Below, in pieces: positions 8,184 through 16,062 of a stretch of DNA of 64,000 nucleotides; position 1 is the first letter of the stretch; each line of letters opens with the position of its first letter. Location: contig NZ_JADMVE010000002.1 in the NCBI RefSeq assembly GCF_015547515.1, positions 124,001 through 188,000 of the forward strand, written 5' to 3'. Source of the DNA: Eubacterium sp. 1001713B170207_170306_E7 (GTDB taxonomy: Bacteria > Bacillota > Clostridia > Eubacteriales > Eubacteriaceae). The notes beneath the pieces were generated by a model. It searched no databases. It was not told the origin of the DNA and saw only the letters and a list, made by a program, of their open reading frames with translations. Both the position numbers and the translations under genes were made by a program.

Positions 8184-8978
8184 ATGATTATCATAGGAGA
8201 AAAAATCAATGGTTCCATTCCCGCTGTGGGAGAAGCCATCAAGAAACAGGATGCGGAAGAAATCAGGCGCCGGGCCAGAATACAGGCCGAGGCCAACGCC
8301 ACCTTTATCGACTGCTGCGCCTCGGTGGCGGAGGCGAAGGAGGCCGAAACCCTGAAATGGATGATCGGCCTTATTCAGGAAGTGACTGAGGTCCCCGTCT
8401 GTGTGGACAGCCCCAGCCCCCGGGCCTGCATCGAGGGCATGAAATACTGCAGCCGGCCGGGGCTCATCAACTCAGTGTCCATGGAAGGCGATAAGATCGA
8501 CACGGTCTTTCCCGTCATCGCGGACAGCGACTGGGAGTGTGTGGCGCTTCTCTGCGACGACCGGGGCATTCCAGACACCACCGGACGCCGTATGGAGGTC
8601 TTTCACAACATCATGGACAAGGCAGAGGAATACCACATCGCCCCGTCCAGGCTGCACATCGACCCTCTGGTGGTCACGCTTTCCACCAGTGAGGACGCTT
8701 TGACCACCTTTGCCCAGTGCTGCCGTCAGATTAAGTCCGAATACCCGGAAATCCATATCACCAGCGGCCTCAGCAATATTTCCTTTGGCCTGCCGGGAAG
8801 AAAGTACGTGAACCAGGCGTTTATGGTACTGGCCATGGAGGCCGGTATGGACAGCGCCATCGTGGACCCCACCAACCGGGATATGATGGCCATGATCTAC
8901 GCGGCCGACGCGTTACTTGAAAATGACGAGTACTGCCTGGAATACATCGACGCCTTCAGAGAGGGCATCATCGGCTAA
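8184..8978 (+). CDS. Methylcorrinoid:tetrahydrofolate methyltransferase (pterin-binding, MtqA/MtvA/AcsE-like)
   Basis: This 264-residue protein has the pterin-binding TIM-barrel signature of the MtrH/AcsE/MetH group: IGEKINGS at the N-terminus, VCVDSPSP, INSVSMEGDKI, and a late SGLSNISFGLPGRKYVN. It would move the methyl from the methyl-Co(III) corrinoid protein to tetrahydrofolate, giving methyl-THF for the Wood-Ljungdahl pathway. It resembles the stand-alone MtqA/MtvA type rather than the domain in MetH. It sits 26 bp behind the permease and 51 bp before the corrinoid gene, which completes a B-A-C methyltransfer set with the MttB protein. The start ATG has GAGAGAGG upstream. The family call is strong, and the exact subtype follows the operon substrate. 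Confidence 0.88.
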   Translation: MIIIGEKINGSIPAVGEAIKKQDAEEIRRRARIQAEANATFIDCCASVAEAKEAETLKWMIGLIQEVTEVPVCVDSPSPRACIEGMKYCSRPGLINSVSMEGDKIDTVFPVIADSDWECVALLCDDRGIPDTTGRRMEVFHNIMDKAEEYHIAPSRLHIDPLVVTLSTSEDALTTFAQCCRQIKSEYPEIHITSGLSNISFGLPGRKYVNQAFMVLAMEAGMDSAIVDPTNRDMMAMIYAADALLENDEYCLEYIDAFREGIIG

Positions 8979-9029
8979 GTTTCAGAAAAAAAATACAGAT
9001 AAATTGATGATAAAAAGGGAGAATAAAAA

Positions 9030-9668
9030 ATGAACGAAAACATTCAGAAAGTATCAGAAGCCATTGCAAAGGGAAAAAGAAAGTTAATCCAGGGAATTGT
9101 ACAGGAAGCGCTGGACGCGGGATGCGATCCCATGGAAATTCTGAACACGGGCATGATCGGGGCCATGGACGAAATCGGCGAACGCTTTAAAACCGGCGAG
9201 GTCTACGTGCCCGAAATGCTGGTGGCCGCCAAGGCCATGAAGCTGGGCGTCGAGGTTTTAAAACCGCATCTGGCCAGCGGGGACTCCGCCAGCGGCGGAA
9301 AGGTGCTGATCTGTACCGTCCACGGCGATTTACACGACATCGGCAAAAACCTGGTGTCCATGATGATCGAGAGCGCAGGTTTTGAGGTCACCGATCTCGG
9401 CGTCGACGTTACCAAGGAAAAAATCATCAAAACCCTCCAGGACAACCCGGACATAAAGGTAGTTGCCCTGTCCGCCCTCCTGACCACCACGATGCCGTCC
9501 CTCGAGGAAACCGTGGCGGCCATCCGGTCCGACGGCGGCGTCAGCCATGTAAAAATTCTGATCGGCGGCGCCCCCATCACGGCCGATTTCGGCGAAGCCA
9601 TCGGCGCCGACGCCTACGCTTCCGACGCGGCCTCAGCGGTGACGTCGGTCAAAGCACTGGTCGCCTGA
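9030..9668 (+). CDS. Corrinoid (methyl-carrier) protein, MttC/MtqC-like
   Basis: This 212-residue protein has an N-terminal four-helix cap domain (B12-binding_2, residues ~1-85, with NTGMIGAMDEIGERFKTGEVYVPEML). A Rossmann-like B12 domain follows with the cobalt-ligand motif DLHDIG inside VHGDLHDIGKNLV, then LSALLTTTMPSL and GGAPIT. It carries the methyl between the MttB enzyme and the THF methyltransferase. It is the last gene of the operon and is followed by a strong terminator. The start codon has AAGGGAG upstream. No reductive-activation protein (RamA/RACo type) is in the operon, so Co(I) rescue must be encoded elsewhere. Confidence 0.93.
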   Translation: MNENIQKVSEAIAKGKRKLIQGIVQEALDAGCDPMEILNTGMIGAMDEIGERFKTGEVYVPEMLVAAKAMKLGVEVLKPHLASGDSASGGKVLICTVHGDLHDIGKNLVSMMIESAGFEVTDLGVDVTKEKIIKTLQDNPDIKVVALSALLTTTMPSLEETVAAIRSDGGVSHVKILIGGAPITADFGEAIGADAYASDAASAVTSVKALVA

Positions 9669-9706
9669 CAAAATGTGTCCAATCATAATCCTTTCATAAT
9701 CCTGAG

Positions 9707-9750
9707 AGCACCCGCGGTTTTCCAATCTGCGCCGCGGGTGCTTTCTTTTT
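9707..9750 (+). terminator. Terminator of the methyltransferase operon
   Basis: A perfect 11-bp stem AGCACCCGCGG/CCGCGGGTGCT with a 14-nt loop is followed by TTCTTTTT. Confidence 0.9.
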
Positions 9751-9823
9751 GTGTGCCGAAAATGTATAATAAGAGCAGACGGCTGAAAAGCCTGATTGTG
9801 ATAAGAACAGAGGAGCGATTATT

Positions 9824-10786
9824 TTGGAAAACAACGCGATGAATAAGCAAAACACCTTTTTTAAAAAGAAATCCAACACCATGCTCACGGCCATCCTCTG
9901 CACCTTTCTGTGGGGCAGCGCTTTTCCGGTGCTCAAGATCGGCTACCAGTGGTTTCAGATTCCGACGGAGGACATCTGGTCCAAGATGGTGTTCGCCGGA
10001 CTGCGCTTTTTTCTGGCCGGCTTTGTGGTGCTGGCCCTCAACCGGCTTTTTAACCGGGACGACCGGGTGCGCTGGTATCCTGAGTACGGCAAGTGGATCG
10101 TGGCGCTGGCCCTTTTGGGCACCACGGTGCAGTATTTCTTTTTCTATATCGGGGTGGGCAACACCACCGGGGTCAAGGGCAGTATTGCCGCCACGGCCGG
10201 CACCTTTCTGGTGGTGCTGCTGGCGCCCCTGTTTTTTAAGAACGACCGCCTGAACCGCAACAAGGTCCTCGGGATGGCGCTCGGTTTTGCCGGCATTTTG
10301 CTGACCGCCCTCAACGCTGGCACCGAGGGGCTGAACTTTAATTTCACCCTGATGGGCGAGGGCTTTTTAATCATCGCCGGACTGGGGGACGCCGGGGGCA
10401 TTTTGGTGGCTAAATACCTGTCGGATAAGATTAATCCCTTTCATTTTTCCTTCTTCCAGATGGTTTTGGGTGCGCTGGTGCTCCTGGCACTGGGCGTTGG
10501 CTTCGGGATGGCCGGGGGCGGGCTGCACCTGGTCTTTACCCTCAGGGGCATTCTGCTGCTGATCTATGCCGCCATTATTTCCGGCGTGGCCTTTTCGCTG
10601 TGGAACGTGCTGCTGCGGTATAATGACGCCAGCGCGGTCACCGCCTTTAAGTTTCTGATTCCCGTTTTTGGCAGCCTGCTGTCCATCCTGTTATTACCCG
10701 GGGAATCTTTTACGCTTTTCATTCTGCTGGGACTGATGGCGGCGTCTTTGGGCATTTATCTGGTCAACCGGAAGATTAGGAAATAA
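9824..10786 (+). CDS. EamA-family DMT permease
   Basis: This is a 320-residue transporter with about ten hydrophobic helices and two EamA domains (LWGSAFPVLKIG at the start, the second half beginning near EGFLIIAGLGDAGGILVAKYLS). A TTG start at 9824 has AGGAG 8 nt upstream, while an ATG six codons later (9839) lacks a good site. TATAAT at 9765-9770 lacks a convincing -35 but probably marks its own promoter, because a terminator separates it from the methyltransferase operon. The substrate is unknown. It is the third DMT-type permease within 8 kb, which suggests local specialisation in small-solute movement. Confidence 0.82.
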   Translation: MENNAMNKQNTFFKKKSNTMLTAILCTFLWGSAFPVLKIGYQWFQIPTEDIWSKMVFAGLRFFLAGFVVLALNRLFNRDDRVRWYPEYGKWIVALALLGTTVQYFFFYIGVGNTTGVKGSIAATAGTFLVVLLAPLFFKNDRLNRNKVLGMALGFAGILLTALNAGTEGLNFNFTLMGEGFLIIAGLGDAGGILVAKYLSDKINPFHFSFFQMVLGALVLLALGVGFGMAGGGLHLVFTLRGILLLIYAAIISGVAFSLWNVLLRYNDASAVTAFKFLIPVFGSLLSILLLPGESFTLFILLGLMAASLGIYLVNRKIRK

Positions 10787-10842
10787 AAGCGGTACAAAAC
10801 ACCTGAATGTATACGGCCAGTGAGGGCAGGGAAAGGAAAGTA

Positions 10843-11295
10843 ATGGGCATTAATTATCGCAAGCTGAGTATCAGCGATCTGGATATCTTTATTGAAATGC
10901 GGCTTCAACAGCTTCAAGAGGAGGGGGCAGAGCCCACGCTGAATTTGGCTTTACCGCTGCGGCGCTATTACACAGAGCATCTGGCAGACCAGACCTTTGC
11001 TGGCTGGCTGGCCGTGGATGGCGAAAGCATCGTGGGCACATGCGGGGTGTCGGTGGTCGAGAAGCCCCCCTATTACGCGAACCCTGCCGGAAAAATCGGC
11101 CTGCTGTCCAGTATGTACACCCTCAAGAGCCACCGCAGAAGAGGAATCGGCCGCAGACTGCTTGACCATGTGATGGCAGAGGCCAGCCGCTGTGGCTGCG
11201 GCGTGGTACAGATCACAGCGTCGGATATGGGCAGGCTGCTGTACGTCAGCTATGGCTTTAAGCAGAACGAAAACTTTATGCAGTTTACGTTTTGA
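10843..11295 (+). CDS. GNAT-family N-acetyltransferase
   Basis: This 150-residue protein has the acetyl-CoA pyrophosphate loop KSHRRRGIGRRLLDHVM (R-x-x-G-x-G), preceded by a beta-strand of the type GLLSSMYTL and followed by VVQITASDMGRLLYVSYGFKQNENFMQF. It would acetylate an amine on a small molecule or protein. An upstream in-frame ATG at 10807 has no ribosome site, while GGAAAGGAAAG precedes the ATG at 10843, so the shorter form is preferred. The substrate is unknown. It follows the permease by ~55 bp and may be cotranscribed with it. Confidence 0.85.
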   Translation: MGINYRKLSISDLDIFIEMRLQQLQEEGAEPTLNLALPLRRYYTEHLADQTFAGWLAVDGESIVGTCGVSVVEKPPYYANPAGKIGLLSSMYTLKSHRRRGIGRRLLDHVMAEASRCGCGVVQITASDMGRLLYVSYGFKQNENFMQFTF

Positions 11296-11330
11296 AGCTG
11301 ACGCCGCTGCGCGTACACCCTTAATAAAAT

Positions 11331-11359
11331 TTGACAAGACTTACAAAATCATATATACT
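11331..11359 (+). promoter_or_regulatory. Promoter of the zinc-transport operon
   Basis: Consensus TTGACA, a 17-bp spacer and TATACT, 60 bp before the first gene. I saw no classical Zur palindrome around it. Confidence 0.75.
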
Positions 11360-11419
11360 TGAACCCAAATTGACCGTCCTCTGTGCAGCGGCGGGTTAAA
11401 CGGTTTGGGAGGACGAAAA

Positions 11420-11725
11420 ATGGCGGCTAAGACGAAAAACAAAAAAATACTGACGCTTTTGCTGGCCATTTTTTTTGTCCTGTTCTTTTTTCTGAGTACG
11501 GCCTTTATGACCGAGGAGGCTCACCACGACTGTGTGGGGGACGGCTGCCCTATCTGTATGCAGTTGTCGGCCCTGCAAAATTTTTTCAAACAGCTGGATA
11601 CCGGGAATGCCCTTGCGGCAGCGGTACTGGTCATACATTTGATTTTCTTCTGTGCTATCCTGAAACGGGACGCACATTTTCTGCCGGTTTCTCCGGTAAG
11701 CCTTAAGGTGCGTATGAACAACTGA
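11420..11725 (+). CDS. Small membrane protein with HHxC and CPIC motifs ahead of zinc transporter genes
   Basis: This 101-residue protein has two hydrophobic segments (residues ~12-31 and ~64-83) and, between them, a probable extracytoplasmic metal-binding patch: EEAHHDCVGDGCPICMQL, with two His and three Cys. It is the first gene behind the operon promoter, with GGGAGG before the ATG at 11420. Placed before znuA-znuC-znuB homologues, it may sense or hand over zinc at the membrane, which is inference from residues and position. I do not recognise a named family, and homologues of this kind are usually annotated hypothetical. Confidence 0.7.
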   Translation: MAAKTKNKKILTLLLAIFFVLFFFLSTAFMTEEAHHDCVGDGCPICMQLSALQNFFKQLDTGNALAAAVLVIHLIFFCAILKRDAHFLPVSPVSLKVRMNN

Positions 11726-11732
11726 AAAAACC

Positions 11733-11778
11733 AAAGGGATCGCTTACGCTTATAAACGCGTGGTATCCCTGTTTCTTT
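11733..11778 (+). other. Hairpin between the small protein and znuA
   Basis: AGGGAT at 11735-11740 pairs with ATCCCT at 11765-11770, with ACGC/GCGT inside, and GTTTCTTT follows. It could be a weak terminator or a processing site that sets the level of znuA relative to the first gene. Confidence 0.4.
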
Positions 11779-11811
11779 ATGCCTAAAATAAAAGAAAATG
11801 GAGGTTTTTTC

Positions 11812-12798
11812 ATGATAAAACAGCGAATTCTATGGTTTTCAACCATTATTTTACTGGCCGGCATGCTCGTATTGGGGGCGGCCGGCTGCCAGAAGGCGGC
11901 GCCAAAGACAGCGGCCACAGGGGATGTGGTCAAGGTGGTGACCACCAATTTTCCACCCTATGATTTTGCAAAACAGGTTGGCGGCGAAAATGCTGAAGTC
12001 ACCATGCTGGTGCCCCCGGGGGCCGAGAGTCATTCCTACGAGCCTACGCCGCAGGATATTCTTAAGATTCAGGACTGCGATCTCTTTATCTACGGCGGCG
12101 GGGATTCCGACGCCTGGATCGACGGGATTCTCAGCTCCATTGACAACCCGAAAATGAAAAAGGTCGCCATGATGGACTGCGTGAAGCCTGTGGTCGAGGA
12201 GACTGTGGCGGGAATGGAGGACAAGAATAATGACGGGAATGATAGCGCAGACAGCAATAAGGATACGGTGGAATACGACGAGCATGTGTGGCTGAACCCC
12301 AAAAACGCCGAGGCCATTGTCGATCAGATCCGGAATGAACTGGACGCCATCGCGCCGGACAACGCAGCCGCTTACGACCAGAACGCCATCGAATACACCC
12401 ACCAGCTGGACGACCTGGACAAACGGTTTAAGGAAATGGTTGACGGCTCAGTCCGCAAAACTATTGTGGTGGGGGATCGGTTCCCGTTCCGTTATCTGAC
12501 AGACGCCTACGGCCTTAAGTACTACGCCGCTTTCCCGGGCTGCTCCACCGAGACCGAGCCCAGCGCGGCCACCGTGGCTTTTCTGATCGATGAGGTGAAA
12601 AAAGAAAAAATTCCGGTTGTGTTCCATACTGAGCTGTCCAATGAAAAGATGGCGGACACCATCGTCGAGAGCACCGGTGCGGGGAAACGGCAGTTGAACG
12701 CCTGCCACAACGTGACCCAGGACGACTTTAACAGCGGCAAGACCTATCTGGACTACATGAACGAGAACGTGGACGCTCTGCGGGAGGCCTTGTACTAA
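11812..12798 (+). CDS. znuA: Zinc ABC transporter, substrate-binding lipoprotein (ZnuA/AdcA family)
   Basis: This is a 328-residue cluster A-I solute-binding protein. An N-terminal signal ending VLGAAGC gives a lipid-anchored Cys. Metal ligands of the family are visible at GAESHSYEPTPQD and DEHVWLNPKNAE. The third canonical His (usually H-A-F-G-Y-F) is replaced by GDRFPFRYLTDAYGL, a variant I recall in other Firmicutes. The loop that is normally His-rich (residues ~140-158) is instead Asp/Asn-rich (KNNDGNDSADSNKD). It captures Zn or Mn outside the cell for ZnuB/ZnuC. The ATG at 11812 has GGAGG upstream, and the longer frame from 11779 does not. It is followed by znuC after one base. The metal is most likely zinc. 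Confidence 0.88.
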   Translation: MIKQRILWFSTIILLAGMLVLGAAGCQKAAPKTAATGDVVKVVTTNFPPYDFAKQVGGENAEVTMLVPPGAESHSYEPTPQDILKIQDCDLFIYGGGDSDAWIDGILSSIDNPKMKKVAMMDCVKPVVEETVAGMEDKNNDGNDSADSNKDTVEYDEHVWLNPKNAEAIVDQIRNELDAIAPDNAAAYDQNAIEYTHQLDDLDKRFKEMVDGSVRKTIVVGDRFPFRYLTDAYGLKYYAAFPGCSTETEPSAATVAFLIDEVKKEKIPVVFHTELSNEKMADTIVESTGAGKRQLNACHNVTQDDFNSGKTYLDYMNENVDALREALY

Positions 12799-12799
12799 A

Positions 12800-13510
12800 A
12801 TGGCACTGTTTACCTGTAAAGACGTATCCTTTGCCTACGACGGCGTGACCGCCGTGGAGGGCCTGAACTTTGAGATCAACGCCGGGGACTACCTGGGAAT
12901 CGTGGGGGAAAACGGTGCGGGTAAAAGTACGCTGATCGCCGGACTGCTGGGGCTTAAAAGCCCTGGCTCCGGTCAGATTATGCGAGGAGACGGCCTTGAG
13001 AAGAATGAAATCGGCTATCTGCCCCAGAAAAGCAATGTTCAGCGTGATTTTCCCGCCAGCGTGTACGAGGTGGTGCTCTCCGGACGGCTTAACCGTCAGG
13101 GGTTCCGCCCCTTTTATCATAAAGCGGATAAAAAGGCTGTACAGGTCAATCTGAGGCGGCTGGGCATTGCGCCCCTGAAAAAACGCTGCTTCCGGGAGCT
13201 GTCCGGCGGCCAGCAGCAGCGGGTGCTTCTGGCCAGGGCGCTCTGCGCCACAGAGAAGCTTTTGCTGCTGGACGAACCAGCCGCGGGACTGGATCCCATG
13301 GCTACCCGCAGGCTTTATGAGCTGGTGTACCAGATCAATAAAAAGCTGGGCATCTCGGTGGTGATGGTATCCCATGACATCGAGAGTGTTATGCGCTATA
13401 ACAGCCATGTCCTGCACCTGGGCGGACGCCAGCTCTTTTACGGCACAGTGGACGCCTACCGGGGCAGCGCCATTGGCTGGAAGTTCCTGGGAGGTGAAGC
13501 GCATGTTTGA
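12800..13510 (+). CDS. znuC: Zinc ABC transporter ATPase
   Basis: This is a 236-residue ABC ATPase with Walker A GENGAGKST, a Q-loop around LPQKSN, signature LSGGQQQR, Walker B LLLDEP and the switch His in MVSHDIE. It powers metal import through the ZnuB permease on the cytoplasmic face. It begins one base after the znuA stop and overlaps znuB by 8 bp, so translation is probably coupled. Zinc specificity comes from the operon context. Confidence 0.92.
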   Translation: MALFTCKDVSFAYDGVTAVEGLNFEINAGDYLGIVGENGAGKSTLIAGLLGLKSPGSGQIMRGDGLEKNEIGYLPQKSNVQRDFPASVYEVVLSGRLNRQGFRPFYHKADKKAVQVNLRRLGIAPLKKRCFRELSGGQQQRVLLARALCATEKLLLLDEPAAGLDPMATRRLYELVYQINKKLGISVVMVSHDIESVMRYNSHVLHLGGRQLFYGTVDAYRGSAIGWKFLGGEAHV

Positions 13511-14330
13511 TTTGATCCGTGAGATGCTTTCCTACCCTTTTTTGGTGCGGTCCATGATCGTGGGCATCCTGGTCTCCCTCTGCGCGGCGCTGCTGGGCGT
13601 GAGCCTGGTGCTTAAGCGTTATTCCATGATCGGCGACGGCCTGTCCCACGTAGGCTTTGCGGCCCTGGCCATCGCCATGGCCTTTAATCTGGCGCCGCTG
13701 TCTGTGGCCATTCCGGTGGTGGTGGTTTCTGCCTTTTTCCTGCTGCGTATCAGTGAAAACAGCAAGATCAAGGGCGACGCGGCCATCGCCCTTCTGTCCA
13801 CCAGTGCGCTGGCCGTCGGGGTGGTGGTCATCTCTCTGACAACTGGCATGAACACTGACGTCTGCAACTATCTTTTCGGCAGTATTCTGGCCATGAGTGT
13901 GAGCGACGTCCGGCTCAGCATTATCCTGTCCATTGTGGTGCTGGTGCTCTTTGTGATTTTTTACCATAAGATCTTTGCCATCACCTTTGACGAAAACTTC
14001 GCCAGGGCCACCGGCGTAAAGACCGAGCTGTACAATATGCTGGTCGCGATCCTGACGGCGGTCACCATTGTGCTGGGCATGCGTATGATGGGCACCCTGC
14101 TGATCACGAGCCTGATCATCTTCCCGGCGCTTTACTCAATGCGCCTCTGCAAAACCTTCCGGTCAGTTCTGATCTGCGCGTCGGTGATGTCGCTGGTCTG
14201 TTTTCTTATTGGCCTGGGCTTCTCCTATATCCGGGCCACCCCCACGGGCGCCAGCATTGTTATCGTACATATTGCGGCGTTCGGGGTGTTCTGCCTCATT
14301 GATTTTGTGAAAGGGAGGGTCATTCGATGA
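13503..14330 (+). CDS. znuB: Zinc ABC transporter permease (ABC-3 family)
   Basis: This is a 275-residue ABC-3 family permease with about eight hydrophobic helices. Early motif SLVLKRYSMIGDGLSHVGFAAL and later FDENFARATGVKTELYN are typical. The ATG at 13503, inside the end of znuC, has GGGAGG upstream. The frame open from 13374 lies inside znuC and is not coding. Its stop overlaps the start of the next gene by ATGA. With the binding protein and ATPase it forms the complete importer. Confidence 0.92.
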   Translation: MFDLIREMLSYPFLVRSMIVGILVSLCAALLGVSLVLKRYSMIGDGLSHVGFAALAIAMAFNLAPLSVAIPVVVVSAFFLLRISENSKIKGDAAIALLSTSALAVGVVVISLTTGMNTDVCNYLFGSILAMSVSDVRLSIILSIVVLVLFVIFYHKIFAITFDENFARATGVKTELYNMLVAILTAVTIVLGMRMMGTLLITSLIIFPALYSMRLCKTFRSVLICASVMSLVCFLIGLGFSYIRATPTGASIVIVHIAAFGVFCLIDFVKGRVIR

Positions 14331-14830
14331 AAAGAAGCATACTGACACTGCTGCTGATGGCCTTTGTTCTGCTGCTGGCCGGGTGCTCCGCGCAGGATGG
14401 GGGAGACGGCGGTACCGTGCCGTCCGCGGCCCAGGCCTCCGGAGATTCAGCTAAGGGCGCGGAGGAGATCGCCGTGGACGTGGACATTACTGAGAAGATG
14501 TTTGTGGCTCAGATCAACGATATTTACCTGAACCCGCAGAACTATCTGGGTAAAACCATCCGGCTGGAGGGAATGTTCAAGAGTACGGCCAACCTGTCAA
14601 CAGGAAGCAGCTACCGGTTTGTATACCGCAACGGTCCGGGCTGCTGCGGTACCGACACCATGCCGGGCTTCGAGGTAACAGGTGATGGCAATTACCCTGA
14701 GGACAACGCCTGGGTGCGGGCCACCGGCGTATTGGAGGAATACGAGGAGGACGGTCAGCCCTACTTCCAGCTGCGGCTCAAGGAGCTGGAGGTATTGGAC
14801 AAACGCGGTCAGGAAACGGTAGCGCAATAA
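14327..14830 (+). CDS. Lipoprotein with a DUF1980-like OB-type domain, zinc operon
   Basis: This 167-residue protein has a signal and lipobox (LLLAGC, Cys at ~20). A Gly/Ala/Ser-rich linker follows, then a domain beginning near LNPQNYLGKTIRLEGMF that contains an adjacent Cys pair (GPGCCGTDTMPGFEV) and ends WVRATGVLEEYEEDGQPYFQLRLKELEVL. The layout (GKTIRLEG..CC..W..V.G..) recalls the C-terminal part of the TIGR03943/DUF1980 (YcgQ) family. The Cys pair could bind a metal. It overlaps znuB by 4 bp and ends at the operon terminator, so it belongs to the zinc system, perhaps as an accessory metal-binding protein. The exact role is unknown. Confidence 0.72.
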   Translation: MKRSILTLLLMAFVLLLAGCSAQDGGDGGTVPSAAQASGDSAKGAEEIAVDVDITEKMFVAQINDIYLNPQNYLGKTIRLEGMFKSTANLSTGSSYRFVYRNGPGCCGTDTMPGFEVTGDGNYPEDNAWVRATGVLEEYEEDGQPYFQLRLKELEVLDKRGQETVAQ

Positions 14831-14857
14831 AGAGGGATAAAGACTAACTATAAGGCG

Positions 14858-14905
14858 AAAAGGGCGCAATGTCTGTTCGAGAGAGCAGGGATTGCGCCCT
14901 TTTTC
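14858..14905 (+). terminator. Terminator of the zinc operon
   Basis: AAAAGGGCGCAAT pairs perfectly with ATTGCGCCCTTTT across a ~20-nt loop and is followed by T residues. Confidence 0.88.
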
Positions 14906-14983
14906 TGTGTACCGGGAAGAAACAATAAGGTGAGATTTTCTCGACGGATTGTTTAAGGAAAAATTAATATTAGTGAAGTAAAT

Positions 14984-15009
14984 GGTTAAGAACCAAATTT
15001 AGAGGGTAC
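14984..15009 (+). promoter_or_regulatory. Possible general-stress (sigma-B-like) promoter for the Asp23 operon
   Basis: GGTTAA, a 14-bp spacer and GGGTAC resemble the sigma-B consensus GTTTAA-N12-15-GGGTAT, about 80 bp before amaP. No good sigma-A pair was seen in 14906-15089. Asp23 of staphylococci is sigma-B controlled, but whether this organism has that sigma factor cannot be told from the window. Confidence 0.35.
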
Positions 15010-15089
15010 ATTTATGTACAACAAACAGTAAACAATCAAACATTTAATGAAAGAGAATGGTAATTGATTACTCAGAAAGGAGAAAAACA

Positions 15090-15644
15090 ATGAATAAACT
15101 CGAACGTATCCTGTTATTTATTGTATCGCTGTTAGGGTTGGCAACGGCCTTCGTAATGTTTGCGCTGCTGTTCCCGGTACCCTACGTGTCCGATACTGTA
15201 GCAGCGTATCTGGTCTTTGAAAACTGGCTCGGCTACTATTTAATTGGGTTCAGCGTTGTCCTCATGATTGCATTCCTGGTGTTATTCTTCATTTCAATAC
15301 TGGCGCCGGCTTCTTCCCATTATCTGACCATTAACAAAGCAAAAGGGAAGATTAAGATTTCCAAAGAAGCCATTGAGTCCACGGCCCGTTATGCGGTCTC
15401 CGACCTCATCGGCAACAATGCCATTAACGTCAGGGCCAAACTGAACAAACGCTCCCATGAGCCAAAGATTCAGGCCGATGTCTATGTGGACGACGCGGAC
15501 GACATCACCGGGCTCGCAAATAATATTCAGCAGAACATTTATCAGACTGTTGGCAGCACCATTAACCAACCTGTTAAATCGGTAAAAGTAAAGGTGCATG
15601 AAATGGATGCCCGAAGCAAAGGAGCCCACAGACAGGTGCTCTAA
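15090..15644 (+). CDS. amaP: Alkaline shock response membrane anchor protein AmaP
   Basis: This is a 184-residue protein with two N-terminal membrane helices (residues ~5-30 and ~50-75). A soluble Asp23-like domain follows (residues ~95-175, with AIESTARYAVSDLIGNNAINVRAKLNKR and QQNIYQTVGSTINQPVKSVKVKVHEM). AmaP anchors Asp23 at the membrane in staphylococci. The ATG at 15090 has AAAGGAG upstream, and an earlier frame start at 15057 lacks one. It leads an operon with a DUF2273 protein and Asp23, the conserved Firmicutes arrangement. Confidence 0.85.
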   Translation: MNKLERILLFIVSLLGLATAFVMFALLFPVPYVSDTVAAYLVFENWLGYYLIGFSVVLMIAFLVLFFISILAPASSHYLTINKAKGKIKISKEAIESTARYAVSDLIGNNAINVRAKLNKRSHEPKIQADVYVDDADDITGLANNIQQNIYQTVGSTINQPVKSVKVKVHEMDARSKGAHRQVL

Positions 15645-15659
15645 GAAGGAGGGACACAC

Positions 15660-15980
15660 ATGAATAACCAAATGCAGAATCAAATGCAAAACAGCATGAA
15701 CGTCCGTCAGCAGGCAGCGCCCCAAACGCCTCAGGCTGTAGAACAGCCGCCGAAGGAAAGCCGGCTCAGCCGGTTTTATACCTGGGCAAAGCCTTACTCG
15801 GGAAGGATTATCTGGATTCTCGCGGGAATCATCACCGCCGTTCTGTTTTTGACTATCGGGTTTTGGCGTACCATCCTGATCGTCATTTTAGCACTGATCG
15901 GGTATGCCATCGGTGTATATAAAGATAACCCCATGCGGTTTATGCGCTGGCTGAACGTCCTTAAGCGGTTCAGCCGATAA
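15660..15980 (+). CDS. DUF2273 small membrane protein
   Basis: This 106-residue protein has a Gln/Asn-rich N-terminal ~40 residues and then two closely spaced hydrophobic helices (GRIIWILAGIITAVLFLTIGF, then RTILIVILALIGYAIGVYKDN). It ends in a short basic tail. This matches the DUF2273 proteins that always accompany amaP and asp23. It lies 15 bp after amaP with AGGAGG before the ATG. Its biochemical role is unknown. Cell-envelope stress or anchoring of Asp23 is the usual inference. Confidence 0.82.
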   Translation: MNNQMQNQMQNSMNVRQQAAPQTPQAVEQPPKESRLSRFYTWAKPYSGRIIWILAGIITAVLFLTIGFWRTILIVILALIGYAIGVYKDNPMRFMRWLNVLKRFSR

Positions 15981-16062
15981 AGATGCCAATAACCGTCCAA
16001 AATAAGGGCGGTTGATATAGATAAAAATAAAAATTATAAATGAATGAAAGGTGGTTTTAATT

